Of a stretch of 64,000 bases of DNA, positions 1 through 17,200 are shown in pieces. Source of the stretch: Tethya wilhelma. Its lineage: Eukaryota > Porifera > Demospongiae > Tethyida > Tethyidae. The stretch lies in assembly GCA_964030475.1 (NCBI GenBank), contig CAXIPT010000008.1:2356141-2420140 (forward strand), in the 5' to 3' direction. The stretch's first letter is position 1. Every line of letters begins with the position of its first letter. Under the pieces are notes generated by a model. That model was not told the DNA's origin. It was given only the letters and a program-made list of their open reading frames with translations, and searched no databases. The position numbers and the translations under genes were made by a program.

Positions 1-4221
<4,221 letters not shown>

Positions 4222-4495
4222 TGTGCTCTCTGGAATTCTTCCATTGTAATTATTCTCAATCATTCTATAGCAGTAATTATTTTTGTCAAGTTAACTATTA
4301 ATTATAATTATCTTATCTGTACACAATTATTTCTCCTACATGACTGCATTATTTGCTGGTGTTTTTATCCCCAGTATGTGATAGGTTGAACCTTAATTAC
4401 TTATTATTGCTTGTTTTTATTGTACAGAAAGCTAAAATTTAATAATTTATTATAATGCAATTAAATTAATATAATACCATATAACTATAGCTGTG

Positions 4496-5282
4496 CTAAG
4501 TCTTTTTCTGTGTTACTAGACAAGTGTGTTGGGGTATTTTAGCAGATCCAGCAAGCTGGGCTGCTTTAAAGTCCTTTCTCCTTATTAACGCTCTGTTAAG
4601 TCTCTTTTGCTGTTCTAGTTCTTCTGAAGTAGAGCTCAACTGAACTTCTAGTTGAGATATTTTGCCTAAAGTTTCCTTATCAGCTTTTTCTGGTGACCTG
4701 CATTAGATATAATGATGAAAAATCAAGTTATGTAGCAAGCAAGTATCAAGGAATATACTACCTACAATAAATAATACTATCCTGTGTTCAAAATGGTGAC
4801 AAGTTATCAGATGCCTGTAAATGACGTTCGACTATCAATATTTTGTCATGCATACACGAATGTTATACACTTACCTTTCTTGTTTGTTGTTCATCATTTC
4901 TCGTATGGCTGTAGCAACTGAATTGGCTAACTAAATATATATAAAATTGCCAAAGCCTATAATCATAATAATATTATAGTTATGTCAACATGAATATAAT
5001 TTTTGCAAATAACCTTGCTCCGTTCACGAAACATTTGTTTTCTGGTTGAATATTCTGTTTGGGCTGAAAATGCTGCTATATCCGACCATTTCAGGACAGG
5101 TAAAGCTCTGTAAACAGTTTCAGCTAATTCTTTGTACTGTGGGGATTGTACTATAAGTCAGATGTGCATGAACAATAATTGTAACTACTCTATAATCCCT
5201 TACAGAAGTTTCACTAAAATTTAGAGCCTCCTGTAATGACTTTTCACGAGCCTGTATATATACAAGTATAACTTAAGTACAG

Positions 5283-5325
<43 letters not shown>

Positions 5326-8300
5326 GACAGACACACACAGAGCATATTTTGTAACTCTTATTATAATCATGAAGTAACAACCACATGATAAGTCTGCACA
5401 TTAGGATGGCATGGTTGGTTATTACTACACACTAACCTTATAATCACGAAGCAGTTCAATATCATTTTTGAGTGAACGTTTACTGTCCCTACTTGTATCC
5501 CTAGCAGATGAAGGTGTAACTGTGACATCTTGCTTTGATTTCAACAGAAGTAGTTCTCGACGAACTGCTGATAGCTCCATTAGTGTGGCTTGGTGGCTGC
5601 CAGCTACAATAATTATTAGTAATGTAATTCCCTGTATTCGTGAGTTTACTTGCAGATAGCAGACATATATAGGTACAAACCTGGGGGGTGTGCTGAATGA
5701 ATGTCATTCAATTTTTGTCTCAACTCTGAAATTGCAATTTGTTGGCTTTGAATAGTTTCTTCATGTCTCTCTCCAAGACACTTCTTGCCAGCTTGAAGTA
5801 GTTCCCCCTCCTAATGTGGCCGGGAACAACACATATAACATTATGTATAATAGCTAAAGTAGCAATAAGAATCACATGTGATTGAAAGCAAAAATCCTTA
5901 AAATCTAGCAGGATTCAAACCGAGGTTGTTTGAATCAGCTACTAGAACTCACTGGCATTGGAGCAGAAAATAGTTGTAAATACTACTATTCATAGATACT
6001 AGTCGACTTCCAAACACCATGAACATACATAACAGCATACAAACATACTTACATGGGAATATAGGGGATGTTGACAAGTTGGATCCTTTATTTCTAGCTT
6101 TGATTCAATGGGACTGGTTGGCAACACTTCCAAGACTCGTTGGGAGTGATTTTGATCCTGAAATGTATTTCCTGTCACATGATGCTTTAACTGATCAATC
6201 TCCATCATTTGCTTTTTGATGGTATCCTCCTGCACAGCAAGTGTCACTCTAAGATCTCCTATTACTTCTGAATAGTGTTCTGTCATTTCGGCCTCTTTTT
6301 CTTGAAGTTTCTCTCCCACCTTCTTTGCATCATCTGAGAGCTTCTTTATCTCTGCTTCCTTTGATGCTCCATACTCACTGGCCAGTGCTAACTGATGTCT
6401 GCACACATTAGTTCAACATTGTAGATGGATATAGGTATACATAGTCACACTGAGACAAGTAGGAGTACGTACAAGTAAGCAGTAAGCAGGAGCTTATGAA
6501 TTCTTAAGGCTGTAGGCCTGAAACAAATCACTCCATGCACAGTTGAAAGTTTTACCAACTAGTAAAGTTTATTGCAAGTACCTGAGTACTTCAATCATTT
6601 CCTCGAGAGTTTTAATTGTTCCCTCCTTTGAAGCACCTGCATGGAACATTGTTTAACATTATTGCAACTGATCATGTATAACAGAGTCATACAGATCATT
6701 AGTATCCATACCATTCATTTCTATATTACAGGATTGTGATACAATGTCTTCATTCTTTTCCAAAGCAGTTAGTTTGCTTGTGATTTCAAGTAATTTCTCC
6801 TCCAGACAAGCAATGGTCAAAGCATATTGGTCAGCCTTTATCTGTATCATGAATTACATATGTACATCACAATAAGCTGAGATTAATTTAAGGAGTGTAT
6901 GACAACACCATACCTTGGAGGCCTCAATTTCACGCCTGAGTTTCTCAACCATAGCAGCTTTTTGAGTATTTACCTCAACGAGTGCTTCATTCTTACAAGC
7001 CTCTAAAGCAGCTAGGTTAGCTTCAACATCCATCTGAAAATATGTGTGCACATGGGTGTGAACTCAATACTCAATTTCATCAATTTGAAGCTTACAAATT
7101 TAGCCTTTAACACTTCATTTTCAGTTTGCTTACACTCTAAGATCTGTGAAGAAAATGTATACATGCCTTTGACCTCAATATAATTATTGTTGATATTAAA
7201 TCAACATTATTTACTTCATTCAAAAGTTTTAGTTCTTCTGATAAAGATGTACTGTTAGCTTGCTCTTGCTCAATGGCTTCTTTCTTCTCTAATTCAAATG
7301 TTTGCTGTAATTTTTGAAGTTTTTTGTTCCATCGTTCCTTTGTATATAAAATACAAGGACGTACATGTACATCAAAATTAATGCTTATAAACTAAATAAT
7401 GTTATAACTAACTCCATCCTCCGCTCTAGACTTTTCTAGGATTATGTCTATCCTTGCTTTTTCATCTTGCCTGAGGGCAGTAACTGCTCCGGACAGAGCA
7501 GCACTATGTTCTATTTCACTTTCACATAATCTATAAGTTGAGAAATGCAGTTATAATTATGCACATTACAAGTATTAATTTTATTCAATGAAAACTTGGC
7601 CATACTTATTTATGTGAACATGAACAATCAATAGAGTAGTTATATTAGACCTCGAGATTGTAGCTACCTTTGGTTAAGTTGTTTACACTCCAAAACAGTA
7701 GACTGTATTTGATCACTAAGGAAAGACATCATAATAGATGGATCTTCTACTTCTGCAGTAGTTAGGATACGAGTATCAAAAAGATGGGTAATAACAGTTT
7801 AGAGCTGTTATTAATCACACCTTGTTCATGATTTTCAAGACACCGATAGCTTGTCTTGATCATTTCAGTGAGTTTAAGGAGTGAAGAAGATTGCCTGTCT
7901 ACGTGTTTGGACAAGTCACTTAAACTCACCAGCATAGCCTCCTGTGGGTTACAATTACTAAAAACTATAGCTATATGAATTAATTATTGTGATAACTATC
8001 ATACCTTTAGCTCTTTGAAAGGATCACTAAAGTCTGTTTTATGTAAACTTTGTATCAATGTACTGAGTGCAGATATGGCATCGTCATTCACAGCATTCTG
8101 TTAGATGTGAATAGTAAACACATAATTGTTAAAGTAGCAAGGCATTAACACAGGCAGCAATATATTGAACCAAACACAATCATTGACACTTACTAGTTTT
8201 AATGCTACAATAATCATTTCTAAGACAAACATGTCTATGTTGCAGCCTAGACATTCTTTATGCACAGAAATTAAACTATTGTATACTGGTATTATTTGCA

Positions 8301-10281
8301 CTTGTGGCATTCCTTTAGGGGAGAGATGGGGAGGAAGATGCGTCAGGAGTCACCCTGTAGTATGTGTACCTGCCTTACCTCAAAGCCTCTCCATGGTTGT
8401 TTTATTCCTTCCACTCTTTCACACATGGCATGATAGTCACTTTGCAACTATAGCAAGAACATTGAAGTAACAATAAAGTACGTAATTTAGTGAACATAAT
8501 ACAGATAGTATGAATCACCTCTTCAAGTCTATGAGCCAGGCTATCGGCAGATTCAAGGGTCTCTGCATGTTGTTTCACTAAGTTGGATACAGCTTGATGA
8601 GCTTGATTTGAAATGGCTGGTTCAGTTGTAGAGGTATTTGTAAGAGATATAATGTTCTTGCACAGTGATGCTAGCTGAAATGAATTCAAGTTGTACGATA
8701 ATGAATGTCCAACCATAGAATTGAACAATAATAATGGTGAAGATACTCGTGCACTTTTGACCTCAATTATATTATATTATGTGGACAGTACTACCACTAG
8801 TTTTGAGCTAGCCCTCTCTCTATTTGTACACCCAATTCAGACATCCTAGTACTGATAGCCTTGTTCCCAGGCTCCTCCTTCAAAAATATTTTCTTCACAA
8901 AGGAGCCCAGCTTGGGAATGGGGCTAATGAGCGGCACTGCAGCAGTTGGTGCTGCATGCATGGACTTACTTCATCTCTGAGTCTGCCAACTTCACATGCC
9001 AACTCATTCTCCTTTCTTTTAGCTTTGGTTAGCTCTTGTTCACACAGATTCATTTTAGCTTCAAGCTAATATATTAATAATACTATTATTAATTTTTCAT
9101 GATCAAGTGAAGTGCTCACATTACATACCATGCTATAAATTAATTACACCTACTAATTTTCCATTAGAAGCATGATTCTTGAGTTTTGCCAACTCAGCTT
9201 TCAACTTTTGCTCACTGAGAGATGTGGCCTCCTGCTGGGTATGAGCATCTTCGAGTCTCTGCAGTAGTATCATGTATATTTTGTACATGTGTGCACATTG
9301 AAACTATTCTAACTAACCTTTCTTAACTCCTGATTTGTACATCTTAACTGTTTAATCTATAGAAACAGGCGTACAGACATGCATTTATTTTTATGGATAA
9401 AGAAGTTGGTCAATGTTTAACAAGTGAATTTGCATGCCTCTAGTAATGCAGGCATGCCCTCTAACAATAAATGCTACCACACCCTTTCTTGTGCAGATTG
9501 AGTAGCAGAATGTTTTTCCAAAACTTCTCTCTTTAGTGACAAAATGCTCTCACAATCGGTTCGATGCTGTTTCTGTAGCTGAGCAGTTTCTTTTATCTGA
9601 TGGCAGTTAGTTGACTTTGTGGACAAAAGCTCCTGTTGGGTTGTCTTTAGCTGGGCAGATGTCACTTCAAGTTTGCTTCTGACATCTTTCAACTGTGTTT
9701 TTATGTAGGAATAATTATTATTAGCAATAAACACAATTAGCACAATATTATTTTCACACCTCTTGTTGCAAAGATGCTATTTCATCTTTCTTTCCCTGAA
9801 GGTGACTCTCACATGATGCTAATTGTTCTTCCATAGATACATAGCTACATGCCAATAATCATTGATTAGTTGTTACACACACAAGCATAATAATATATGA
9901 TTGATTGGACTGATACCTAGCAACCACCCCCACTCACCCATGCATGCACCCTACAACTTGACTTGGAACTTACCTAAAATCCTTCTTCCTCGAGTTCTTC
10001 TTGAAAGCAGCTAACTCTTTTCTAAGAGAGGCAATCACACCATCTTTTCTACTGTTCTCTGCTTCAAACATCGAGAGTCTTTCAATGCTGTCTTGAGCGC
10101 ACTCTAACAGGTATTCCTGAACAATACAGGGAGTCAAGGTTCATGGTAACGAGCACAAGAACCATCTTACCTTCTCAAAAAGTGTGTCATGTAGCTGCAT
10201 CCATGAATAGTTCTGGTAATTTTTAGTCAACTTTCCATTATTGCTGTGTTCAGCGGTGGTCTCTTCCTCAAGGTCAGCCAT
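4496..10281 (-). CDS. Long coiled-coil protein, family not recognised
   Basis: Many short exons on the minus strand, all rich in E, K, Q and L with heptad-like spacing and few aromatic residues. First exons that join cleanly: 10171-10281 (MADLEEETTAEHS...), then 9974-10116 (EYLLECAQDSIERL...SLRKEL). The last exon, about 4496-4698, encodes KISQLEVQLSSTSEELEQQ, then LNRALIRRKDF, and ends in QKKT-stop. Other clear coding blocks lie at about 9475-9690, 8520-8680, 6910-7035, 6660-6840 and 6050-6404. I have not settled the full exon chain. An in-frame upstream ATG exists at 10353; I prefer 10281 because it opens a normal acidic N-terminus. No catalytic or membrane motif is visible; a scaffold, centrosomal or cytoskeletal role is only a guess. 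It converges on the receptor kinase, with 274 bases between stops. Confidence 0.75.
5283..5339. repeat. CA/CAGA microsatellite
   Basis: Run of CA followed by CAGA units, in an intron of the coiled-coil gene. Confidence 0.9.
5891..6025 (-). repeat. tRNA-derived SINE-like repeat, copy 1
   Basis: Read on the minus strand it holds GGTTTGAATCC, which fits a tRNA T-arm/B-box. The tail (TTGGAGCAGAAAATAG, later ACTACTATTCATAGA) is shared with 30761-30895. It overlaps an intron and borders a coding block of the coiled-coil gene. Confidence 0.55.
8856..8926. mobile_element. Fold-back element, TAGCCTCGTTCCCAGG family
   Basis: Left TAGCCTTGTTCCCAGGCTCC, right GGAGCCCAGCTTGGGAATGGGGCTA, roughly inverse of each other. 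Lies in an intron of the coiled-coil gene. Confidence 0.65.
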
Positions 10282-10472
10282 GACTCGTCCAGAACCAAAA
10301 CGTTTATGCACGTATGTGAAGTGGGTGGGGCTATGCGCAAATTGTATTGACATGCAAAATATAAATTATGCATTGCACTGTGCACAATGGTTAAAGAAAT
10401 AAGACAAATCTACTAAAGTAATGTTAGTTTAATTTATAATGTAAATATTATAGTGACAACTGAGCATCCACT

Positions 10473-10871
<399 letters not shown>

Positions 10872-10940
10872 GACAAACACTGGCTATGATCTGTCAAAGT
10901 AGCTAGTGTAATTATAGCAAAAATTCAAAGTTAGCAGTAC

Positions 10941-10996
10941 ACTGAAATGATTCCAGGGTATTTATACCACTGAAATGATTCCAGGGTATTTATACC
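10941..10996. repeat. 28-base perfect tandem duplication
   Basis: Two exact adjacent copies of a unit beginning ACTGAAATGATTCC and ending TTTATACC, about 70 bases upstream of the ZCCHC24-like start. Confidence 0.95.
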
Positions 10997-11291
10997 AAAG
11001 GCTAGCTGTGGATGATACTCATAAGGAAAATTTCCTATAGAACTCTGTCCTAATTCTTATCAATCTGGTTTGAATATCATTAACCACTATGCTTTCCAGA
11101 AATTACAACATCTAGTGTTTCTTCCTAGTAATAATAGGAAAGTACTACCTATAAATTGTAGTGATCTATATGGGTGAATATCCCAAGAAAAGCTATGAAT
11201 TTAGACAAATTTTATGAATTAACTTAAACTCCTAAGAAAGGTAGCTATAGTATTCTAGGCAAAGCACAACCAACCAAAACAACATCCCACC

Positions 11292-11373
11292 CAGCCTTGT
11301 CCTCAGGCCCTCCTTCACAAATTAAATTAGAACATTTCCTGCAAAAGGAGTCTTACTGGTGGGAATGAGGCTA
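11292..11373. mobile_element. Fold-back element, diverged copy
   Basis: Left AGCCTTGTCCTCAGGCCCTC, right GGAGTCTTACTGGTGGGAATGAGGCTA. Same family as 1064-1138 but with more mismatches. Confidence 0.5.
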
Positions 11374-12241
11374 CATCCCAAAAATTGTGAGAATTGACAC
11401 CACTGTACATCTGCTCACATACTAATGCTTACTATACTGGGTATATGATTGTCATTATAAGTATTGTTTTGTTACAAAAAATAAAGATTTAACCTCATTA
11501 CCCCCACAGTGTGCTTCAGCCTACAAGATTGACAAATCATTAGTGTTTTTAGTCTAAACTTTGTGGTGTTAGCGTAGGGAGATTGAAGGTGTGGCATAGA
11601 GCTGCATTGCAAACTATATTCATGTTGGTTGTGGAAGAGCTCAGACAGTGGCTACGCCTATTCAGGCATACACTGACCATATCTCCATCCATGGTTTGAA
11701 GTTGGCAATTTTTTAAATTGCTAGCGATAGCTAGTGGCATGTTGGTCTTTGAAATGATTGTAGTTGTCTTGTTGTCCAAGTGTACCATAATACATTATGA
11801 AGCAGACGCTACAATTGCAGCAGTTATTAAATACATTCAACTCAATAAACTCACCTTGCACAAACTATTTAGGGCTATGGGGACGAGATGCACTAGTAGA
11901 TGCATGTTCGCCTGTGTGTCATATTGATCTTGAGTGGAATGCTGGTTGGATAGCTTGGATACTCTGCTGTCTCATCCACTGCTTGGTTGCTTGTGTGTGA
12001 CTGCTAGCTGCTGATACAGCTGTCCTATCCCCAAGGAAGAGTGAGTCGGTGGGTTAGGGCTAGGGCTAGGTGATGCTGATGATGGCTTCTGTCAAGCAAT
12101 GAATAAAACAATAGCTTGACAGAAAACACCAAATGGAATGATCAAATGGAATGGCATCCTTACGCAGCCCAAATTTGTTGTATTATGAAATTTGATAAGT
12201 GTTGCAAAGGAGACAGTAAGCAAGAGCAGTCTAGAGTAAAT

Positions 12242-12856
12242 CTAGTCAGGCGTATCCAGACCCTTTACATGCAGGCTATACATACATGCGGGAAAACGGT
12301 CTGGTATGGAGCCTAGACCTTTCGTGTTGCCATGGAGTACAATAAGTAGCTCACGTGGATGCAATTTAAATATACTCGTGCATATTAATTAGTCAAATAT
12401 TTCTTTTCTTGCTCTGTTTATCCTAGCACTAAAAATGAAGCTTAATGCATAGCTAGCCAGGCAACACTTAGATATTCTAGGCTTTAAAATTACTAGACTA
12501 GGTAAATCTACCAGAGCAGCATTTTCTCTAGTAGTATACCACATGCTTACTCAGCTAAAAAACTTGATCTTTTATACCACGATGATCTCCAACAATCGTA
12601 CAAAACATATGAGAGCTTCATCTTGTTTCAACCAGCCATTTGTTAAAATTCTTGTCCATAGAAAGCTGCTCTTATAAAAACTCGAAAATGCTCAAAACCA
12701 CGAGAATTTAACTTTTATGTGATATAAGTACAGGAGTGATACTAGGCCAGAATTCTGGCCTGGGTGACATGAAAGGTCTAAGGGTCCATGCCTGACCCTT
12801 TTCCCCGTGCGTATGTATAGCACGCATCTAAAGGGTCTGGATATATGCCAGACTAG
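12242..12856. mobile_element. Non-autonomous DNA transposon with long inverted ends
   Basis: Left end CTAGTCAGGCGTATCCAGAC continues with CCCTTTACATGC, a GCTATACATAC block and CCTAGACCTTTC. The right end is the inverse of this over about 90 bases with scattered mismatches. No transposase reading frame. Confidence 0.8.
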
Positions 12857-12859
12857 GGT

Positions 12860-13768
12860 AAACTGTAGTCTCGTGAGCCAGACATTCCAAGAGGGGGAAA
12901 AGGAATGTCTGGTAACTGTAGGCCACTTTTCATGTGCAATGATCTGCAATCACAGAATGTTGTGACTGCCAATCAGATTTCAGTATTTTGCAATTTCGAA
13001 TTTAATGAGGTAAAATTTCCCGCCAAGTCTGAAACCAACCAATCAGATCATTCTTGTCATGTGAGACTGTAGTGCTGTACAATCATCGTCCACGAGTAGT
13101 CCACTTATGTAAGCTTTGTAAGACAGATCTAGTCTCGCGTAGCCAGACCCCTTTCGCTCCGCCTATATGGCTCCGCGGGAAAAGGGGTCTGGTGTATCTC
13201 GCATCAAAAAGTTGTGCAGAGGCCAGGAATTTCGGCCTGACCAATGAAATCACAGAACACGTAATTATCGCTCTGGGATTGATCAATAGCTTCCGTGCGC
13301 GTTAAATAGAAACAACGCACAACGGAGTTTTCAAGTGAAATTGCTAGAAGAACAGAGAACCATCCACAAAATTCAGAAGCAACAGCTAAGCTAGGGAGCC
13401 AGGCCTTGACACAGGTACGAATGAAAGCCGTGGTGTCGTTTTTGAGCGAGAGAGAAGCGTATAGGTCTTTTTGAAAAGTCCGTCGGCTCTTAGACAAAAA
13501 ATACGTATTTTTAGCGATGGCAGATCTTTCAACAGTTTATAGCAACCTAGAGCAGCTAACGCTGCCATGGTCTACTCCGTCAAGAGTGAGAAATAGGCTC
13601 GAGAAGACTATATTTTACTTACCCCACCCAAAAAATTGAAAATTTTAATTCACGTGACAGGATACCCTTACGTCACGCTAATGAAATTCCAATTGCACAC
13701 AGAAAGTGGCCTACAGTTACCAGACGTTCCTTTTCCCCTCTCTCGGAACGTCTGGCCCGTGAGACTAG
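12860..13768. mobile_element. Inverted-repeat element interrupted by another element
   Basis: Left GTAGTCTCGTGAGCCAGAC, then GGAATGTCTGGTAACTGTAG. The right end at 13690-13768 is the inverse (CTACAGTTACCAGACGTTCC, later GTGAGACTAG). GTAAACT flanks both outer ends, a possible 7-base target duplication. A related partial copy lies at 14529-14650. Confidence 0.75.
13128..13640. mobile_element. Nested DNA element, right end lost
   Basis: Starts TAGTCTCGCGTAGCCAGACC, then CCTTTCGCTCCGCCTATATG, and matches the intact copy at 45298-45993 through GTGCAGAGGCCAGGA, the GCTTCCGTG block and CTCCGTCAAGAGTGA. The right inverted end is missing. It lies inside the element at 12860-13768, so it inserted later or was carried in with it. 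Confidence 0.7.
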
Positions 13769-14204
13769 GTAAACTATACTTACTTCGGTCTTTAGCTTGT
13801 CAAGCAGAATCTGTCCTGTCGTACACTGATAACATCAGAGAAATGCTGTTAAGGAGATACATAATCCATACATTATTCATAACACTCAGAGTAGATGTGT
13901 ATTAATTCATCATGCCTGATGACAAAAGCTGGTAAAAATATTCAGTGACTTAAGTTAGGATACTGCTAGAAATTAACTTCATTGATATCGCTTCTCATCT
14001 GCTCGAATGCTGCAGTGCTCTCTGGCTGTGTTGTAGCGGTGGATCAGTGGATACTGTCCAGGCTGTTGTCCAATAGAGGTAGGCGTGGCATTGGGAATTG
14101 CATGGCGCCATGGCTTGATCTAATTGATCGTCATTACAGACGAGAAATTCAAAATTTTTTGTGTAAAAAGGCGGGTAAAGAATCTACTGTTCTGTGTTTG
14201 ACAC

Positions 14205-17200
14205 ATGGAGTCGCCACAAGCTGTACGCTGGAGTAATATCAGTCCTACATTCACTAATTCAAAGAATGAAGACAATGTACGGAAGAAATTGTTCACTATT
14301 GGGTGCGAAGCTGAAGAAGAAGGAGACACAAATCAGTGGAGTTCTTCTTCTGAGTACTTCAGCCAGTCTAGCGTTGAGAACAGTACGTTTGGTGATGAAG
14401 AGAATATTTTAAATGAAAATTCTCCTCAGAATCAGGTTAGTGATTCCTAAGCTTATACAAAATTAAATGACACAAGTGAGAGTGTAGCTACGCTAAATAG
14501 ATCTGTGACCAGAATCACATTATGGTCAGATGTAGTCTCGTGGGCACATATATAAATTTGTCATGGGCCAGACGTTCCAGAGAAGGGACGTCTAGTAATT
14601 GTAGGCCGCTTTCTGTTTGCAATCAAACGATACGATTGGTTGGTTTTGTAAGACTAATTTGTATGTAGAAGATGGCTCAAACTCATGATTACTTCACCTA
14701 AGAAGAAAGCTGCAGCTAAACTAAAGTCTTTGTAGATTAATGTCTAGCCAGCAAGACTAGGTCAGACAGGCAAGGGTTAGGTTCCCTAGCTAGACCATAA
14801 TCTATACTCTTCTGTGAACCATAAATCTTGACCGACATATTTTTCATAAAAGGGACACCAGACTGATTATCATCGAGGTTTTTTTTTCCATGTGGTTACT
14901 GGATCACAAACAAACTTGAGTTGCTCCATGGTCCCAGAGTTGTTTATGCCCAACAAACCAAAGATAATTGTCTCATACAAGCACATTCTGTAGCTGTGTA
15001 GACTATATTTATGTTGGTCAAGGACAAATTTTAGCACAAGTCAACAATCAAACAACAAGTTTTGCTCAAGTGAAGAACGACTATTGTTTAAATACCATAT
15101 AGACTCTAATTAAGGTGCCACTCCAAATATGCACCACCTTGGACCTCAAACACGCCTCCAAATACCGTATAGCGGGAAATTTTCGTGGGGGAAAATTTTT
15201 GCGAATTTCGCGGTTTGGCAGCTTTCCGCAAAAATTTTCCCCCGCGAAATTTGTAAGGTATGTGGTCGTCACGTATTGTTGAGACGCAATCCACGAAAAA
15301 TTTCCCCGCGAATTTCTATTCAAGACGAAAACGCAAAAATTTTCCCCCACGAAAATTTCCCGCTATACGGTATTCCCGAAAGAAATGTCATGATGTGACT
15401 GACGAGTCACTTCCCTACAATTCCACATGTAGCATTACAAAGACCAACCAGACTAGCATGTGTGTGTAGGTAGCCAGAGTACTACGAGTCATGTCTTGAT
15501 TGACCCCTGTAGGTCATATCTGTTATTGCTGATCTCCAATTTGTGTAGTGAACAAATCAGTCTACAGTTGCTGAATTCTAAATTTGTACAGCTCTAGCTG
15601 TAAAACCATGCCTATTGATAATACTGGACACACTTGGAATGAAAGCACCACTGCATGGTGCACAAGCCTCGGCACCCTAGCTAGCACACTTACGCATACT
15701 CTGTGTAAAAGAGTGTATTATATACCTACATGTATGGCCCAGGTGTATCAACATGTAAAACAATCCGCTACCAATCATAGTAGGCCTAAGTTAGCCTATA
15801 GTCCCTAGGCTCCTCAGCTTAGTAGCCAGTCAGGCATGCAGTGAAGTTCACTGATACAAACAACACACATCTAAGCTCAGTACTAGATCATATTATGACA
15901 CAGTTCAGTCCTCATCCGTCATCATTGCACTGCCAGTGAGTCACAGTTTCAAGTTGACCAAGCAACAGTAAGAACAGTACTAAATCATACATTCACAGTT
16001 CTACAAAGTGTTATCTCACTTGAGTTACTTACCTGACCAAGAAGCTATCTGATTTTATAGTGAACTGGCCTGGCCCAGCACTCTACATCACTACATCCAA
16101 CATCCACAAGCTCATGCAAGCTCAACTGTATTTCTAGATAACGCACATCACATGGGGCGTGATCGATGGGTGCGGTTTCGAAGCCTAAGCGCTCAGAGAT
16201 GCACAAAAGCCTCAGATCTCAGAAACTACAGCGTTTTGAAAGATTCTACACGTCAAATTTCAAGATAATTTCGATTCATGAACATAAGTACCTTCCATTT
16301 TGACTCTACAGCTACCGTTCTTCAGATAACTTAGTAACAGACGGACAGACACACACACAAAACGACTACCGTAACCCTCTGCACGTGCTACGCACGTGCA
16401 GAGGCTTAATTATGCTCTTTGACACTTGCTAGCTGGTTCTGTTTAGTGTTTTCTCACAAAAGTGTGAGTGATACTTTGACCTTATAGCTTGCAGAGCTAA
16501 TGCTAAGCAAGGGAAACAAGATTTGCTAATAATTATTATGGATTATCTTGCTCATCATTGCGATAGTACTACATGGCAAAATTTGTAGGTGGGGGGGTCC
16601 TGAAGTTTGCCTGAATCGTGTGAAAAGAATACTCTATGTGGTCGCCTGTTGCTCAAAGCAGACCAAGGCAAACTTTATGATCCTTCATTGTAATGTTTCA
16701 TGACATATATACAGTGTAGCTGTGTAAATAATATTTGCAACCCATTCCTCTTAAAAATTTATGCCTGCAAGATATACTCGACTGTGCTATGCCATGCTAG
16801 GCACAGTTATTGTATGGTAAAGTTCAGTGCATCTCTCTTTAGTCACAGGAATGGAGCATGAGTTTTGCAACACCTAGTACTTCTCCATCAAAACGTGTAT
16901 CCTTCAATTATGACTCAAGTATGGACACTCCGTCTCCTTTGTTCAAGAAGCAGCGCTTGTTCTCGCCAACCCCACCAGAAACATCAGGAAACCCACACCT
17001 CAGTGCTTTAAGTGGTGTGTGCCAGAGATCTCCATCTCCCTGTAATTTCTCATTCAATTCCAGCGCTGACAGTTCTAATGGTGACTCTGTGGGACCAAAG
17101 ACTTCCTGTGTGTTGGACAGTGATGATGTCATGGTGTACTCCCCTCCCAAGTTAGAGAGACTCCAACTCTTTGACTACCCCCGAACTCCTCTCAGTATTG

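Larger units (their letters stand above)
10872..14204. other. Intergenic repeat field
   Basis: No gene is supported here. It holds a 28-base tandem duplication (10941), a fold-back (11292), and two inverted-repeat elements, the second interrupted by a third (12242-13775). Short ORFs at 11549-12000 and 13054-13568 have no recognisable protein signal and largely follow the repeats. Confidence 0.75.
14436..16842. other. Large first intron of WEE1
   Basis: Contains a partial transposon end (14529-14650), a MITE (15161-15374) and a palindrome-ended repeat (about 16141-16404). No coding signal is convincing. Confidence 0.7.

Noticed and set aside
5283..5339. CA arrays considered as a CRISPR or other spaced repeat
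   Set aside because: Simple dinucleotide repeat with no spacers; the host is an animal.
11549..12000. Overlapping short ORFs on both strands
   Set aside because: No family signal, no splice partners and no conserved motif; weak similarity to 8170-8240 is over too few bases to call.
13204..13568. Minus-strand ORFs that resemble one at 45497-45703
   Set aside because: Similarity is explained by both lying in copies of the same DNA element; no protein family or frame conservation supports coding.
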